Origin: Paracoccaceae bacterium
GTDB lineage: Bacteria; Pseudomonadota; Alphaproteobacteria; Rhodobacterales; Rhodobacteraceae
Assembly (NCBI GenBank): GCA_022448245.1
Contig: JAKVCO010000016.1
Location: 1 to 64,000 of the forward strand
Length of the DNA: 64,000 nt
Direction of reading: 5' to 3'
Below the pieces are notes generated by a model. It saw only the letters and a program-made list of their open reading frames with translations, did no database searches and had not been told where the DNA came from. Below, in pieces: positions 36,815 to 48,318 of the stretch. The position numbers were made by a program, and so were the translations under genes. Position 1 is the first letter of the stretch. Every line of letters begins with the position of its first letter.

Positions 36815-37933
36815 ATGAAGCTCAGCATCGAACGTGGAATTCTGCTCAAAGCAGTGTCGCAAGCGCAGTCTGTGGTCGAACGCCGCAATACGATCCCGAT
36901 CCTTGCCAACGTGCTGATCGAGGCCGAGGGGAACACGGTGAGCTTCCGCGCCACCGACCTCGATATCGAAGTGGTCGACAAGGCCGACGCCATGGTCGAG
37001 CGCGCGGGCGCCACCACCGTCAGCGCCGTGACGCTGCACGAGATCGTGCGCAAGTTGCCTGATGGCGCGTTGGTGTCTTTGTCCGACGACGGCACGAAGG
37101 GCCGACTGACGGTCGAAGCAGGCCGGTCGAACTTCAACCTCGCGACGTTGCCCAAGGAAGACTTCCCGGTGATGACGTCGTCTGAGTACACGGCGAACTT
37201 CGGGTGTGCCGCACCCACGCTGCGCCGTCTCTTCGACAAATCGAAATTCGCGATCTCCACGGAGGAGACCCGCTACTACCTGAACGGCGTCTACATGCAT
37301 GTGGCCGATGGCGACGGCGGCCAAGTGCTGCGCTGCGTTGCCACCGACGGCCACCGCCTCGCACGTATCGACGCGGAACTGCCCGGTGAAGCAGGCGCCA
37401 TGCCCGGCGTTATCGTGCCCCGGAAAACCGTAGGCGAACTGCGCAAGCTTCTCGACGACGACGAGGCAGAGATCGCGGTGAGCGTTTCTGAGACCAAGGT
37501 CCGCTTTGCCACCGATAAGGTGACCCTGACCTCCAAGGTCATCGACGGCACCTTCCCCGACTATATGCGCGTCATTCCTTCCGGGAATACCCGCAAGCTC
37601 GAAGTCGACGCCTCTGAGTTCGCTCAGGCCGTGGACCGTGTGGCGACCGTGTCGTCGGAGCGTTCGCGCGCCGTGAAGTTGCAGCTCGATGAAGATCGCC
37701 TCGTTCTCTCCGTCAACGCGCCCGACAGCGGCGCCGCGGAGGAAGAACTCGGAGTGGCCTACGGCGACGAAAAGCTCGAGATCGGCTTTAACGCCAAGTA
37801 CCTGCTTGAGATCGCAAGCCAGGTGGATCGTGAGAATGCGGTCTTCCTCTTCAACTCCGCAGGTGATCCGACGCTGATGCGCGAAGGCACTGACGAAAGC
37901 GCTGTCTACGTCGTCATGCCGATGCGCGTGTGA
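36815..37933 (+). CDS. dnaN: DNA polymerase III beta subunit (sliding clamp)
   Basis: A 372-residue protein with the three-fold clamp pattern: it begins MKLSIERGILLKAVSQAQSVVERRNTIPILANVLIEA and ends with the conserved MPMRV. The ribosome site GGGACGGAGAGG is close to the ATG. A small GC-rich hairpin (CCCGG/CCGGG) at 36776-36794 precedes it, perhaps a processing or attenuation site. The clamp tethers the replicative polymerase to DNA. Confidence 0.99.
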   Translation: MKLSIERGILLKAVSQAQSVVERRNTIPILANVLIEAEGNTVSFRATDLDIEVVDKADAMVERAGATTVSAVTLHEIVRKLPDGALVSLSDDGTKGRLTVEAGRSNFNLATLPKEDFPVMTSSEYTANFGCAAPTLRRLFDKSKFAISTEETRYYLNGVYMHVADGDGGQVLRCVATDGHRLARIDAELPGEAGAMPGVIVPRKTVGELRKLLDDDEAEIAVSVSETKVRFATDKVTLTSKVIDGTFPDYMRVIPSGNTRKLEVDASEFAQAVDRVATVSSERSRAVKLQLDEDRLVLSVNAPDSGAAEEELGVAYGDEKLEIGFNAKYLLEIASQVDRENAVFLFNSAGDPTLMREGTDESAVYVVMPMRV

Positions 37934-37978
37934 CGGCTGCGGTCAGCGGTCCTCTAACCTCAGAGAAAGGGCGGGTCG

Positions 37979-39064
37979 GTGCTGTTTGTTGAGCATCTGA
38001 CGCTGTCGCATTTCAGATCCCACAAAGTCGCACGGCTGGAGCTTGACGGCCGGCCGGTGGTGCTCTTTGGATCGAATGGTGCAGGCAAGACGAACGTTCT
38101 CGAGGCGGTATCGTTGCTGTCCCCGGGCCGGGGGCTGCGTCGCGCCTCCGCGGACGAGATCACGCGTCAGCCCGACGCCATCGGCTGGAAGATCATGGCT
38201 ACTTTGGGTGGGCATGAGCTGGAGAGCTGGTCTGAAGGCGGCGCCGCGCGTCAGGTGAAGATTGATGGCAAGGCGGGCACTCAGTCCGCGCTTGGGCAGC
38301 TTGTTCGTGTGCTTTGGCTCATCCCTGCCATGGATAGGCTCTGGATTGAAGGTGCCGAGGGGCGCCGCCGCTTCCTCGACCGCATGACACTTAGCTTTCA
38401 TCCCAGCCATGCGGAGCATTCGTTGACCTATGAGAAGGCCATGCGCGAACGGAACCGCCTGCTGAAGGAGCAAGTGAGCGACCCCGGTTGGTATCGTGCT
38501 GTTGAAGGGCGCATGGCCGAGGCGGGGGAGGTCATCGCCACTGCCCGGACTTCTGCTGTGGCAGCGCTCATGGCGGCGCAGGAAGATGCAGAGACCGCCT
38601 TTCCTACAGCCGACCTAGCCATCACTCATCCGGATGCCGACCTGCCCCTCACAGCGCAGGACCTTAGCGCGGCATGGGCCGACACGCGGGGCCGGGACCT
38701 CGCTGCCGGGCGCACGCTGATTGGGCCGCATCGCGTGGATATGGAGGGCACCTACCGCGCCAAAGGCGTGCCTGCGAAAGCCTCTTCCACGGGCGAACAA
38801 AAGGCACTGCTGGTCTCGTTGATTCTTGCCAACGCACGGGCGCTGGCCGCCGATATCGGCACCCCGCCGCTTCTGCTTCTCGATGAAGTGTCGGCCCACC
38901 TCGATCAGCAGAGGCAAGCGGCACTCTATGACGAAATATGCGCCCTTGGCGCTCAGGCTTGGATGACAGGTACGGGGGAGGAGCTTTTCTCGGCCTTGGG
39001 CGATCGCGCTCAATACTTCGAGGTGGGCGAAACTGACGGCCAATCGGAGCTTCGAGCCCTATGA
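37979..39064 (+). CDS. recF: DNA replication and repair protein RecF
   Basis: A 361-residue SMC-like ATPase. Walker A is LFGSNGAGKTNVLEAVSLL near 28-46 and the C-terminal Walker B with the ABC-type D loop is LLLLDEVSAHLDQQR near 298-312; the signature region reads STGEQKALLVSLILA. A GTG at 37979 is the start, preceded by GAGAAAGGG. It loads RecA at gapped DNA with RecO and RecR. It overlaps the LysE gene as ATGA. Confidence 0.97.
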   Translation: MLFVEHLTLSHFRSHKVARLELDGRPVVLFGSNGAGKTNVLEAVSLLSPGRGLRRASADEITRQPDAIGWKIMATLGGHELESWSEGGAARQVKIDGKAGTQSALGQLVRVLWLIPAMDRLWIEGAEGRRRFLDRMTLSFHPSHAEHSLTYEKAMRERNRLLKEQVSDPGWYRAVEGRMAEAGEVIATARTSAVAALMAAQEDAETAFPTADLAITHPDADLPLTAQDLSAAWADTRGRDLAAGRTLIGPHRVDMEGTYRAKGVPAKASSTGEQKALLVSLILANARALAADIGTPPLLLLDEVSAHLDQQRQAALYDEICALGAQAWMTGTGEELFSALGDRAQYFEVGETDGQSELRAL

Positions 39065-39681
39065 CACTCTCAGCCGCAGACCTCTGGCTTTACGCCTTCG
39101 CCGTGATGGTCCTCTTTCTGACGCCCGGTCCCGTGTGGGTGGCGCTCTTGGCGCGTGGGATGGCGTCGGGCTTTGCGGGTGTCTGGCCGTTGGCGCTGGG
39201 CGTAGCCATTGGCGATGCCGTCTGGCCCTTTATCGCGATCCTGGGCGTTTCCTGGCTGGTGCAGGAGGTGGAAGGCATCCTGTCGATCTTGAGGTGGGTC
39301 GCGGCGGGCATGTTCCTCGTGATGGGCGTGCTTTTGATCCGGAATGCGGGCAAAGCGCTGGGGAGCGACTCGCGGCTCACGCGGCCCGGTATGTGGGCCG
39401 GTTTCATCGCGGGCGTGCTTGTCATCCTCGGGAACCCCAAAGCGATCCTCTTTTACATGGGCGTACTGCCGGGCTTCTTCGATCTCACTCAGGTGACGGC
39501 AGCCGACATTGGCGTAATCGTCCTCGTCTCGATCCTCGTGCCCATGGCCGGAAACCTCGCGCTCGGCGCCTTCATTGACCGGGCACGCCGGCTGCTAAGC
39601 TCCCCCGAGGCCCTGCGCCGCCTGAACACCGCATCAGGGGCCCTTTTGATCTTTGTCGGTCTCGTCATACCCTTAACGTGA
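39061..39681 (+). CDS. LysE/RhtB family exporter
   Basis: A 206-residue membrane protein with about six hydrophobic segments. The N-terminal motif FLTPGPVWVALLARGMASG matches the TPGP...G signature of LysE translocators, and GNPKAILFYMGVLPGFFD is the second family motif. It exports amino acids or related small molecules; the substrate is unknown. Coupled by overlaps to recF (ATGA) and to the desaturase (TGATG), although these three have no obvious common role. Confidence 0.92.
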   Translation: MTLSAADLWLYAFAVMVLFLTPGPVWVALLARGMASGFAGVWPLALGVAIGDAVWPFIAILGVSWLVQEVEGILSILRWVAAGMFLVMGVLLIRNAGKALGSDSRLTRPGMWAGFIAGVLVILGNPKAILFYMGVLPGFFDLTQVTAADIGVIVLVSILVPMAGNLALGAFIDRARRLLSSPEALRRLNTASGALLIFVGLVIPLT

Positions 39682-40568
39682 TGGACCACGCCCGCCTCAT
39701 AGCCTCCTTGCCCAAGGACGAACGCCGCGCCCTCACGCGGAAAAGCGATGTGCGCGGGCTCACGCACCTCGCGGGGCACCTTGGTTTGATCGCAGCCGGC
39801 GCGATCTGGATCGCGCTGGGCCTGCCGCTGTGGTGGGCTGTGATGGTTCCCTATGGCGTGGCGCTCGTCTTCCTCTTCACGCTCGAGCATGAGGCGACGC
39901 ACAAGACACCCTTCGCCACGGGCTGGATGAATGAAGCGGCTGGGCACGTGTCAGGCCTCGTGCTGCTGCTCCCCTTTCAGTGGTTCCGCGCCTTTCACAT
40001 GGCGCACCATCGCCACACCAATGATCCAGAGCGTGACCCCGAACTTGCAGGCCCACGCCCCGACACCTGGCCCCGCTTTCTGACGCACGTCAGCGGTTTG
40101 CCCTACTGGTGGGCCATGGTGCGGGTTCTGGTGGAGAATGCTTTCGGCAAGCCGAAAGCTGACTACCTGCCCGAGCGTGCCAAGCCCGCCATCCGGAAGG
40201 AGGCCAAGGCCTACCTCGTGATCTACGTGGCGCTCGTTCTGCTGCTGGGCCCCTGGCTGATCTGGCTATTGGTGCTGCCTGTCTTGCTCGGCCAACCGTT
40301 CCTGCGCCTATACCTCCTTGCAGAACACGGGCGTTGCCCGCCAGTGGCAAACATGCTCGAGAATTCACGCACGACCTTTACCAACCGTGCTGTGCGTTTT
40401 CTGGCGTGGAATATGCCCTATCATGCCGAGCACCACGCCTATCCGGCGGTGCCCTTCCACCAGCTTCCGGCCTTCCATGCCCACGCAAAAGACCATCTGA
40501 AGTCCACCTCTCGGAGCTACGCAGAGTTTGTGGATAAATATGTGGGTAACTTGGCAAAATACACGTGA
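39681..40568 (+). CDS. Fatty acid desaturase-family membrane di-iron protein
   Basis: A 295-residue membrane protein. Three histidine boxes are present: HEATH near 69, HMAHHRHTND near 105 and HAEHHAYP near 261, between hydrophobic segments. This is the build of membrane desaturases/hydroxylases; the acyl substrate is not evident. The ATG at 39681 shares one base with the LysE stop; a GTG at 39678 is an alternative. It ends 10 bases before a convergent gene. Confidence 0.9.
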   Translation: MDHARLIASLPKDERRALTRKSDVRGLTHLAGHLGLIAAGAIWIALGLPLWWAVMVPYGVALVFLFTLEHEATHKTPFATGWMNEAAGHVSGLVLLLPFQWFRAFHMAHHRHTNDPERDPELAGPRPDTWPRFLTHVSGLPYWWAMVRVLVENAFGKPKADYLPERAKPAIRKEAKAYLVIYVALVLLLGPWLIWLLVLPVLLGQPFLRLYLLAEHGRCPPVANMLENSRTTFTNRAVRFLAWNMPYHAEHHAYPAVPFHQLPAFHAHAKDHLKSTSRSYAEFVDKYVGNLAKYT

Positions 40569-40578
40569 TTTCAATGAT

Positions 40579-41244
40579 TTAATATGAAGACATTTTGCTC
40601 GTGATCTCGGAGGCCCATTTCGAGTTTGCGTCCGCAAGAGACCGGATCTCATTGGCCACAACCGCAAAGCCGCGCCCTTGCTCCCCCGCTCGTGCGGCCT
40701 CGATCCGCGCGTTTACAGACAGCATCGAAAGCTCCCGCACGGAGCGGACGATCTTCTGAGCAAGCTCCAGCGTTTCTTGATTGGCGATCTGCGTCTCGGC
40801 CAGATTGCGTTCTATCTCCCGCCGCAGTTCCCATTCGGCTGAGGCGTCACCCACAAGGCCCTGCAGGAAGACGACGTTGCCTCTGGTGTCACGGACTGCT
40901 GTGCCGCGCTCTCGAACCAAGATCGTCGTCCCGTCCGGACGCACCAGGCGGTAGTCCAGGTCCCACGGTTCATGCTTAGCGATGGCGGCATCCACACGGT
41001 CGATCATCGGGCGCAGATCGTCTTCGTGGCAAAGAGAGGCGTAGGTGCGGCTACGATTTCCGAGCAGCTCGTCGGCGGCGCATCCGGTGATCTCCTTCAC
41101 GCTCCCGGTGAGGTATCGCATCGTGACGTCTTCATCATTGTCGCAACGATACGCAAAGCTCTGCGACGCCTGCATAATGCTGCGCATGATCTCGAACCCA
41201 CCCCCATCCTCCGGGGCAATGCCATTGGCTGCCAAGTCTTCCAT
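40579..41244 (-). CDS. Short soluble protein with PAS domain and chemoreceptor tip
   Basis: A 221-residue protein. Residues about 20-130 form a PAS domain ([33 protein letters not shown], then [38 protein letters not shown]). A helix of about 30 residues then leads to the methyl-accepting chemotaxis hairpin tip, [35 protein letters not shown] near 170-205, and the protein ends about 15 residues later. There is no membrane segment, and the long returning helix of normal receptors is missing. It could bind CheA/CheW-like partners through the tip; no chemotaxis genes are nearby. Confidence 0.82.
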   Translation of the reverse strand: MEDLAANGIAPEDGGGFEIMRSIMQASQSFAYRCDNDEDVTMRYLTGSVKEITGCAADELLGNRSRTYASLCHEDDLRPMIDRVDAAIAKHEPWDLDYRLVRPDGTTILVRERGTAVRDTRGNVVFLQGLVGDASAEWELRREIERNLAETQIANQETLELAQKIVRSVRELSMLSVNARIEAARAGEQGRGFAVVANEIRSLADANSKWASEITSKMSSY

Positions 41245-41377
41245 CCCCGCGCGATAACAGCCAAGCGTTACCGTTCTCTAACCAACCATGTGAGATCTTT
41301 GAGAGGCGTGCTGGCCCGCGCGCCGGGCGCATTGCGACGCAGCATGGCCCAAACCCCTTAAGCCACGCAAAACATAG

Positions 41378-43861
<2,484 letters not shown>

Positions 43862-43926
43862 TCCTCGCGATAAGGTGATGGCCCCGGTAACCCGCTCTTG
43901 CGCGTTTTCGGGTTGCGACTGTCATC

Positions 43927-44865
43927 ATGATGCAGCGCCGTAACTTCCTTTTGGGCTCTGCGAGCCTCCTTTTCATGCCCTCGGAGCCGCTCCTTGCAGA
44001 TGGTTCGCGCCCCATGCGCGCGATCCGGCGGTTCGCATTGGGCGATATGCAGATCTCCATCATCAAAGATGGCGCATTCTCCATGGGCGTCGGGATGTTC
44101 GGCGCCAATGTGGGGAAGGAGGCGGTGGGCGATCTGCTAAAGGGCTACGGCCTGCCCCCGCCAAGGCGCAGATGCCGCTGCAGGTGATATTGATCGAAAC
44201 CGAAGGCGTGCGCGTGCTCGTGGACACCGGCATGGGCGACGTGAGCTTCAACAAATCCGATCCAAAAGCGGGTCGGCTTCTGACTAGCCTGGCCTCGCTC
44301 GGGATCGAGCAGAAGGACATCGATATCCTCTTCCTGATGCACGGCCACCCGGATCACGTCGGCGGCCTGACTGTCGAGGGACAGAGGGCGTTCACCAACG
44401 CGCTGCACTATCTGCCAGATCTGGAATTCGAGTTCTGGACGCAGGAGCCGGACCGCGCGCCAGCCGCCCTTCGCGAAATGATCCGCGAATGCCGTACGCA
44501 TATCCTACCCGTGGCCCACGGGCTGAAGTCCTACAGCGACGGGGAGGAGATTGCGCCGGGCGTCTTTGCCGTCGCTGCTCCCGGTCACACCCATGGGCAC
44601 TTTGCGCTTCGTCTTGAGAGCAAGGGAGAGAAGCTGCTGCACCTAGTCGACACTTCTGTCCACTACATCGCCAACCTGGAGCATCCGGATTGGACCGTTG
44701 GTGCGGACCTCGACAAACCGCGCGCGGTTGAAACGCGCAAGCGCCTGCTCGCGCAGGCGGCTAGAGCAGATTATGGTCGCGGGCTATCACTTCCCGTTTC
44801 CGGGCGTGGGGCGCATCCTGCGCATGGTTGACGGGTTCAGATACGTGCCCGTTCCGCTTGTTTAG
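43927..44865 (+). pseudogene. Exported metallo-beta-lactamase-fold hydrolase, two frameshifts
   Basis: Three frames together give one protein of about 312 residues. 43927-44150 encodes a signal-like N-terminus (RRNFLLGSASLLFMPSEPLLA) up to KGYGLPP. Near 44155 the frame must change to continue as AKAQMPLQVILIETEGVRVLVDTGMGD, with the metal motif HGHPDHVGG and later PGHTHGH. Near 44774 a second change is needed, after which the frame reads MVAGYHFPFPGVGRILRMVDGFRYVPVPL and ends at 44863-44865. Relatives are MBL-fold lactonase-like hydrolases. As read, no full protein is made. Confidence 0.85.
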
Positions 44866-44868
44866 AGC

Positions 44869-45774
44869 CTAGGCAAAAGGCGTTACATCCAGCACCACCG
44901 GGTGGTGATCGGATGGCCAAACCTCCCCCAGTTTGCGGTTGAAGACCGTCGCCTTTCCGGAGCTCAGGCCCGGGCTGATCCCGATATGATCGATCGCTCC
45001 GAAGAGGTGGAGACCTCGATCCAAGTGGTACGTCGCGCCCGGCGGCTTCGGGAAGGTGAGACCCATGGCCTCGAATACCTGATGAAAGCCCGATCCGTGG
45101 CGGGCGTTAAAGTCTCCGAGCAGCACCAACGTCTCCCCCGCCTCCAGCCAGGGTTTGATCCGTTCCGCCACCAACTTCATGGAGGCTTGCCGGTTCGTGC
45201 GGGAGAACGCGTCCGGATGGATATTCACAACCCGAAACTGGGTGCCGTTGGTCTCGAACACAGCCCAATTTGCGAAAGAGGGCGACGCGCCGTCGAAACC
45301 GCGTGAATAGATCACGTCCGGCGTCTCGGAAAAAAAGAACCAGCCCTCGTCGATCAGAGTGAAGCGGTCCGGTCGGTAGAAGATGGGCTGCGTGGGCGGA
45401 AAGACTTCCGCCCTCCCCGTGGCTGCTGCCGCGAACTGCGGGTTCTGTTCCAACAAGTATTCGCGTTTGAGGTTCACGTTCCCGTCGCCCCGGCGCGAAA
45501 AGCTCTCCATCTCTTGGAAGCCGATGATGTCGGCCTCGAGCGCCTTGAGTGTCGCATCCATCGGCGCCTTGCGGTCTTCCCAACCGCTCAGCCCCCACCG
45601 GCCCTCCTGCTGCTCAAGCCAGATGTAGTGTACGTTCCATGTGGCAAAGCGGATGGCCTCCGGATCCCGCGCGGGAAGATCAGTCGAAGGGGACAGCCGA
45701 CCCTGTTGGCATCCAACCAGAACGAAGGGCAGGGCCAGCACGGAAAAAATGATCCAGAGCATGCGACGCACCAA
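44869..45774 (-). CDS. Endonuclease/exonuclease/phosphatase-fold lipoprotein
   Basis: A 301-residue protein with a lipoprotein signal peptide (WIIFSVLALPFVLVGC, lipobox LVGC near residue 22). The mature part is of the EEP superfamily: FATWNVHY near 43, IIGFQEMES near 83 with the metal-binding Glu, VVNIHPDAFS, LLGDFNARHGSG near 215 and the C-terminal SDHHPVVLDV with the catalytic Asp-His. Substrates in this fold include nucleic acids, inositol phosphates and sphingomyelin; none can be assigned. The location is probably the periplasmic side of a membrane. Confidence 0.88.
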   Translation of the reverse strand: MVRRMLWIIFSVLALPFVLVGCQQGRLSPSTDLPARDPEAIRFATWNVHYIWLEQQEGRWGLSGWEDRKAPMDATLKALEADIIGFQEMESFSRRGDGNVNLKREYLLEQNPQFAAAATGRAEVFPPTQPIFYRPDRFTLIDEGWFFFSETPDVIYSRGFDGASPSFANWAVFETNGTQFRVVNIHPDAFSRTNRQASMKLVAERIKPWLEAGETLVLLGDFNARHGSGFHQVFEAMGLTFPKPPGATYHLDRGLHLFGAIDHIGISPGLSSGKATVFNRKLGEVWPSDHHPVVLDVTPFA

Positions 45775-45842
45775 ATTCCTCGTCTCCTCGCGATCTCTTC
45801 AATCTATGGACGCAGGCGCGCGATAAATAGCTTTGGTGACCC

Positions 45843-46394
45843 TTAACCGTCCATCCCGTGTTTTAGCAGCACCGGCACGATGAGCTCTTCTTCATCCCAC
45901 AAGTGACGGTCAAGCAGACGCCCAAGGCGGCTGATTTCCTTCAGCGCCCCTTCCGCGGCCTCGCGGTCATCCTCAGGGGCCTGAAGCATCACGTTCGACG
46001 CCGCAGCGATTGCCTCGAGGCGTTCGGTCAGATCGTGGTGATCTCGATCCAAGATTTCAAAGCCATGTTCCAGCTTCTCCTCCAGCACGATGAGCTTGGG
46101 GAAATAGTGGTCGTCCTCCACGTGATGATACTCATGCAGGCCACCCAGAAGCATGTTCGCATAGCGCGTGTGGTGCGGTTTCATCAGCTGCGGATCGACG
46201 CGTTTGTCGAGATGCGCCTCCAGCAGCTCTGTGATCCGAGCACAGAGCTCGCGGAACATCGCGTGGCGGGAAAACCAGAACTGGATCAGCTGCGAAAAGC
46301 CCGGATCCGCCTCCCACGCCTCGCGCGGGTAGTCTTTCAGAAGGACACGCAGCGGCTCTGACAGGCCTTCCCGCGTTTCCAGTGCTTCAGTCAT
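45843..46394 (-). CDS. Hemerythrin HHE domain protein
   Basis: A 183-residue helical protein with the HHE iron-ligand pattern: HHTRYANMLLGGLHEYHHVEDDHYFP in the middle, DRDHHDLTERLEAI, and HLWDEEELIVPVLLKHG at the end. It may bind a di-iron centre and sense or buffer O2 or NO. The ATG at 46394 is preceded by AGGTGG and overlaps the 3' end of trhO by 8 bp, so both are cotranscribed. Confidence 0.88.
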   Translation of the reverse strand: MTEALETREGLSEPLRVLLKDYPREAWEADPGFSQLIQFWFSRHAMFRELCARITELLEAHLDKRVDPQLMKPHHTRYANMLLGGLHEYHHVEDDHYFPKLIVLEEKLEHGFEILDRDHHDLTERLEAIAAASNVMLQAPEDDREAAEGALKEISRLGRLLDRHLWDEEELIVPVLLKHGMDG

Positions 46395-47268
46395 GGCCAC
46401 CTAGTTTTCGTTGCTTCATGCGTTCGCGAAAGCGCGCGCGATCAGCCTCAGAGTATTCGTCAACGCAGTGGTGGCAACGCACACCCTCTTCGTACTCAGC
46501 GCGCAGAGTATCGTCCTTCGACAGCGGCCTCCGGCAGCCGTGGCACATCACATGCTCACCTTCCTCGAGCCCGTGGACCACGCTCACGCGCTTGTCAAAG
46601 ACGAAACAGGCGCCGTTCCAGCTGCTGTCTTTCTCGGGCACTTCTTCGAGATATTTCAGGATCCCACCCTTGAGGTGAAAGACCTCGTCCACGCCCTCAC
46701 CCTTGAGGAAGTTCGTGGACTTCTCGCAGCGTATGCCGCCGGTGCAGAACATCGCGATGCGTTTGCCTTCGAACTTGTCGCGGTTGGCGGCCCACCACTC
46801 GGGGAAGTCTCCGAAGCTTTTTGTCTCTGGGTTCACCGCGCCTTCAAAGGTGCCAATGGCGACCTCATAGTCGTTGCGGGTGTCGATGGTAACGACGTCA
46901 GGTGCGGCGATGAGCGCGTTCCAATCAGCCGGGTCAACATAGGTGCCCGTGCCCTCAGCCGGGCGCACCTGCGGTTGGCCCATGGTCACTATCTCACGCT
47001 TCAGTCGGACCTTGAGCTTCATGAAAGGCGCCTCCGCGGCGCTGCTTTCTTTCCACTCCAGACCCGCGCAGCCGGGTAGGGCGCGGATGGCCGCAACCGC
47101 GGCATCGATCCCCTCGCGCGAGCCTGCAATCGTGCCGTTGATCCCTTCTGGCGCCACCAGAAGCGTGCCCGTCACGCCATTCGCCTCACATATCTCGATC
47201 AGCCCAGGGCGCAGGGCGTCCGGGTCCTCGAAAGATGTGAAGTGATAGAGCGCGGCGATCGTAAACAT
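46387..47268 (-). CDS. trhO: tRNA uridine(34) hydroxylase TrhO (rhodanese family, YceA-like)
   Basis: A 293-residue protein. The N-terminal part (IAALYHFTSFEDPDALRPGLIEICEANGVTGTLLVAPEGINGTIAG) and the rhodanese-like domain with CTGGIRCEKSTNFL near 177 are characteristic. The end has zinc-finger-like Cys pairs (CHGC, CHHC). TrhO makes 5-hydroxyuridine at the wobble base using O2. The start is the ATG 47268, directly at the conserved MFTIAALYHF; an upstream open stretch of 27 codons is basic and not family-like. Confidence 0.93.
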   Translation of the reverse strand: MFTIAALYHFTSFEDPDALRPGLIEICEANGVTGTLLVAPEGINGTIAGSREGIDAAVAAIRALPGCAGLEWKESSAAEAPFMKLKVRLKREIVTMGQPQVRPAEGTGTYVDPADWNALIAAPDVVTIDTRNDYEVAIGTFEGAVNPETKSFGDFPEWWAANRDKFEGKRIAMFCTGGIRCEKSTNFLKGEGVDEVFHLKGGILKYLEEVPEKDSSWNGACFVFDKRVSVVHGLEEGEHVMCHGCRRPLSKDDTLRAEYEEGVRCHHCVDEYSEADRARFRERMKQRKLGGHD

Positions 47269-47386
47269 GGCGCGCAGATACGCCTTTGCCTTTCTCGTCT
47301 CAATCCCTACCTTGCGCGCACGCTTTAACAGCGCCCCGCCGTCAGGCACCTGAGGGGGCAGGATAACACAGAGCTAGGACCGACCC

Positions 47387-47989
47387 ATGACCTCCATCAA
47401 CGAAGCCCTTCTCGTGATCGATGTGCAGAATGACTTTTGCCCGGGCGGTGCCTTGGCCGTGCCGGAGGGTGATCTGATCGTGCCCGGCATCAACGCGCTG
47501 ATGGATGATTTCGCCGCGGTGATCCTCACGCAGGATTGGCACCCGGCCGGGCATTCTTCCTTTGCGTCAACGCACGGCGCTGATCCCATGACGGTGACCG
47601 AGATGCCTTATGGCCCGCAGGTTTTGTGGCCTGACCACTGCATCCAAGGCATGTCCGGGGCACTCTTTCACGAGGATCTGCAGACCGACCGCGCCGATAT
47701 GGTCATCCGAAAGGGCTATAACCCGGCGATCGACAGCTACTCCGCGCTGTTTGAAAACGATCACACCACGCCCACGGGCCTCGAGGGCTATCTGAAAACG
47801 CGGGGGATCACCAAGCTGACCTTTGTCGGGCTCGCCACGGATTTCTGCGTGAACTACTCGGCCGTGGATGCAGCGAAGGCGGGCTTTGAGGTGTCTGTAC
47901 GGCTCGATCTCTGCCGGGCCATCGATTTTGACGGCTCACTTGATGCGGCGAAAGCGGGCATGAAGGATGCGGGTGTGAAGCTGATCTAA
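47387..47989 (+). CDS. pncA: Nicotinamidase
   Basis: A 200-residue isochorismatase-fold amidase. The catalytic Asp is in [18 protein letters not shown] (D12), the Lys in MVIRKGYNP near 104 and the Cys in [17 protein letters not shown] near 153. The metal site is formed by the [10 protein letters not shown] stretch near 50-60. It converts nicotinamide to nicotinate. The next gene on the strand is pncB, so both steps of nicotinamide salvage lie together, 329 bp apart. Confidence 0.96.
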   Translation: MTSINEALLVIDVQNDFCPGGALAVPEGDLIVPGINALMDDFAAVILTQDWHPAGHSSFASTHGADPMTVTEMPYGPQVLWPDHCIQGMSGALFHEDLQTDRADMVIRKGYNPAIDSYSALFENDHTTPTGLEGYLKTRGITKLTFVGLATDFCVNYSAVDAAKAGFEVSVRLDLCRAIDFDGSLDAAKAGMKDAGVKLI

Positions 47990-48318
47990 GGGAGGTACGG
48001 ACCCGGCTGTCCCACGGCTTTGGATTTCTGCGCCGCCGGCCCCATGACATGGGCTGGGTCGCTCCTGAACTGGGTCAACCGGGCCATGCCACCACAGGCG
48101 GGTTGGACGCGTCGACCTCCAGGGGTGCATTCAGTCCCGCCGGTAGCTGGACGATCCGCGGAAACCTCCGTCTCCACACATCGTTCCCCTCTCACCGAGG
48201 CTGCTTGTGCCTCACGATTGTGGTCAGATTTCGGCACATTTCTAAAAAGAAAGCGGAAAGAGCTTGCCGGGCCGCCCCGATCCGGGTTTCGTCTGTCCGC
48301 GGATTTTGGGAGAGACCG
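47990..48318. other. pncA-pncB spacer, no gene recognised
   Basis: A 329-bp stretch. The frame of pncB is open through most of it, but the sequence is not protein-like and pncB's family start is at 48319. I see no clear terminator, promoter or riboswitch fold; it is long enough for a regulated leader of pncB. Confidence 0.5.

Noticed and set aside
35301-36815. Minus-strand open frame of 504 codons
   Set aside because: Antisense to dnaA, which is unmistakable.
48049-48318. Extended N-terminus of pncB
   Set aside because: The 90 extra residues are Arg/Ser/Pro-rich without similarity to the family; the family start with GGGAGAG is at 48319.
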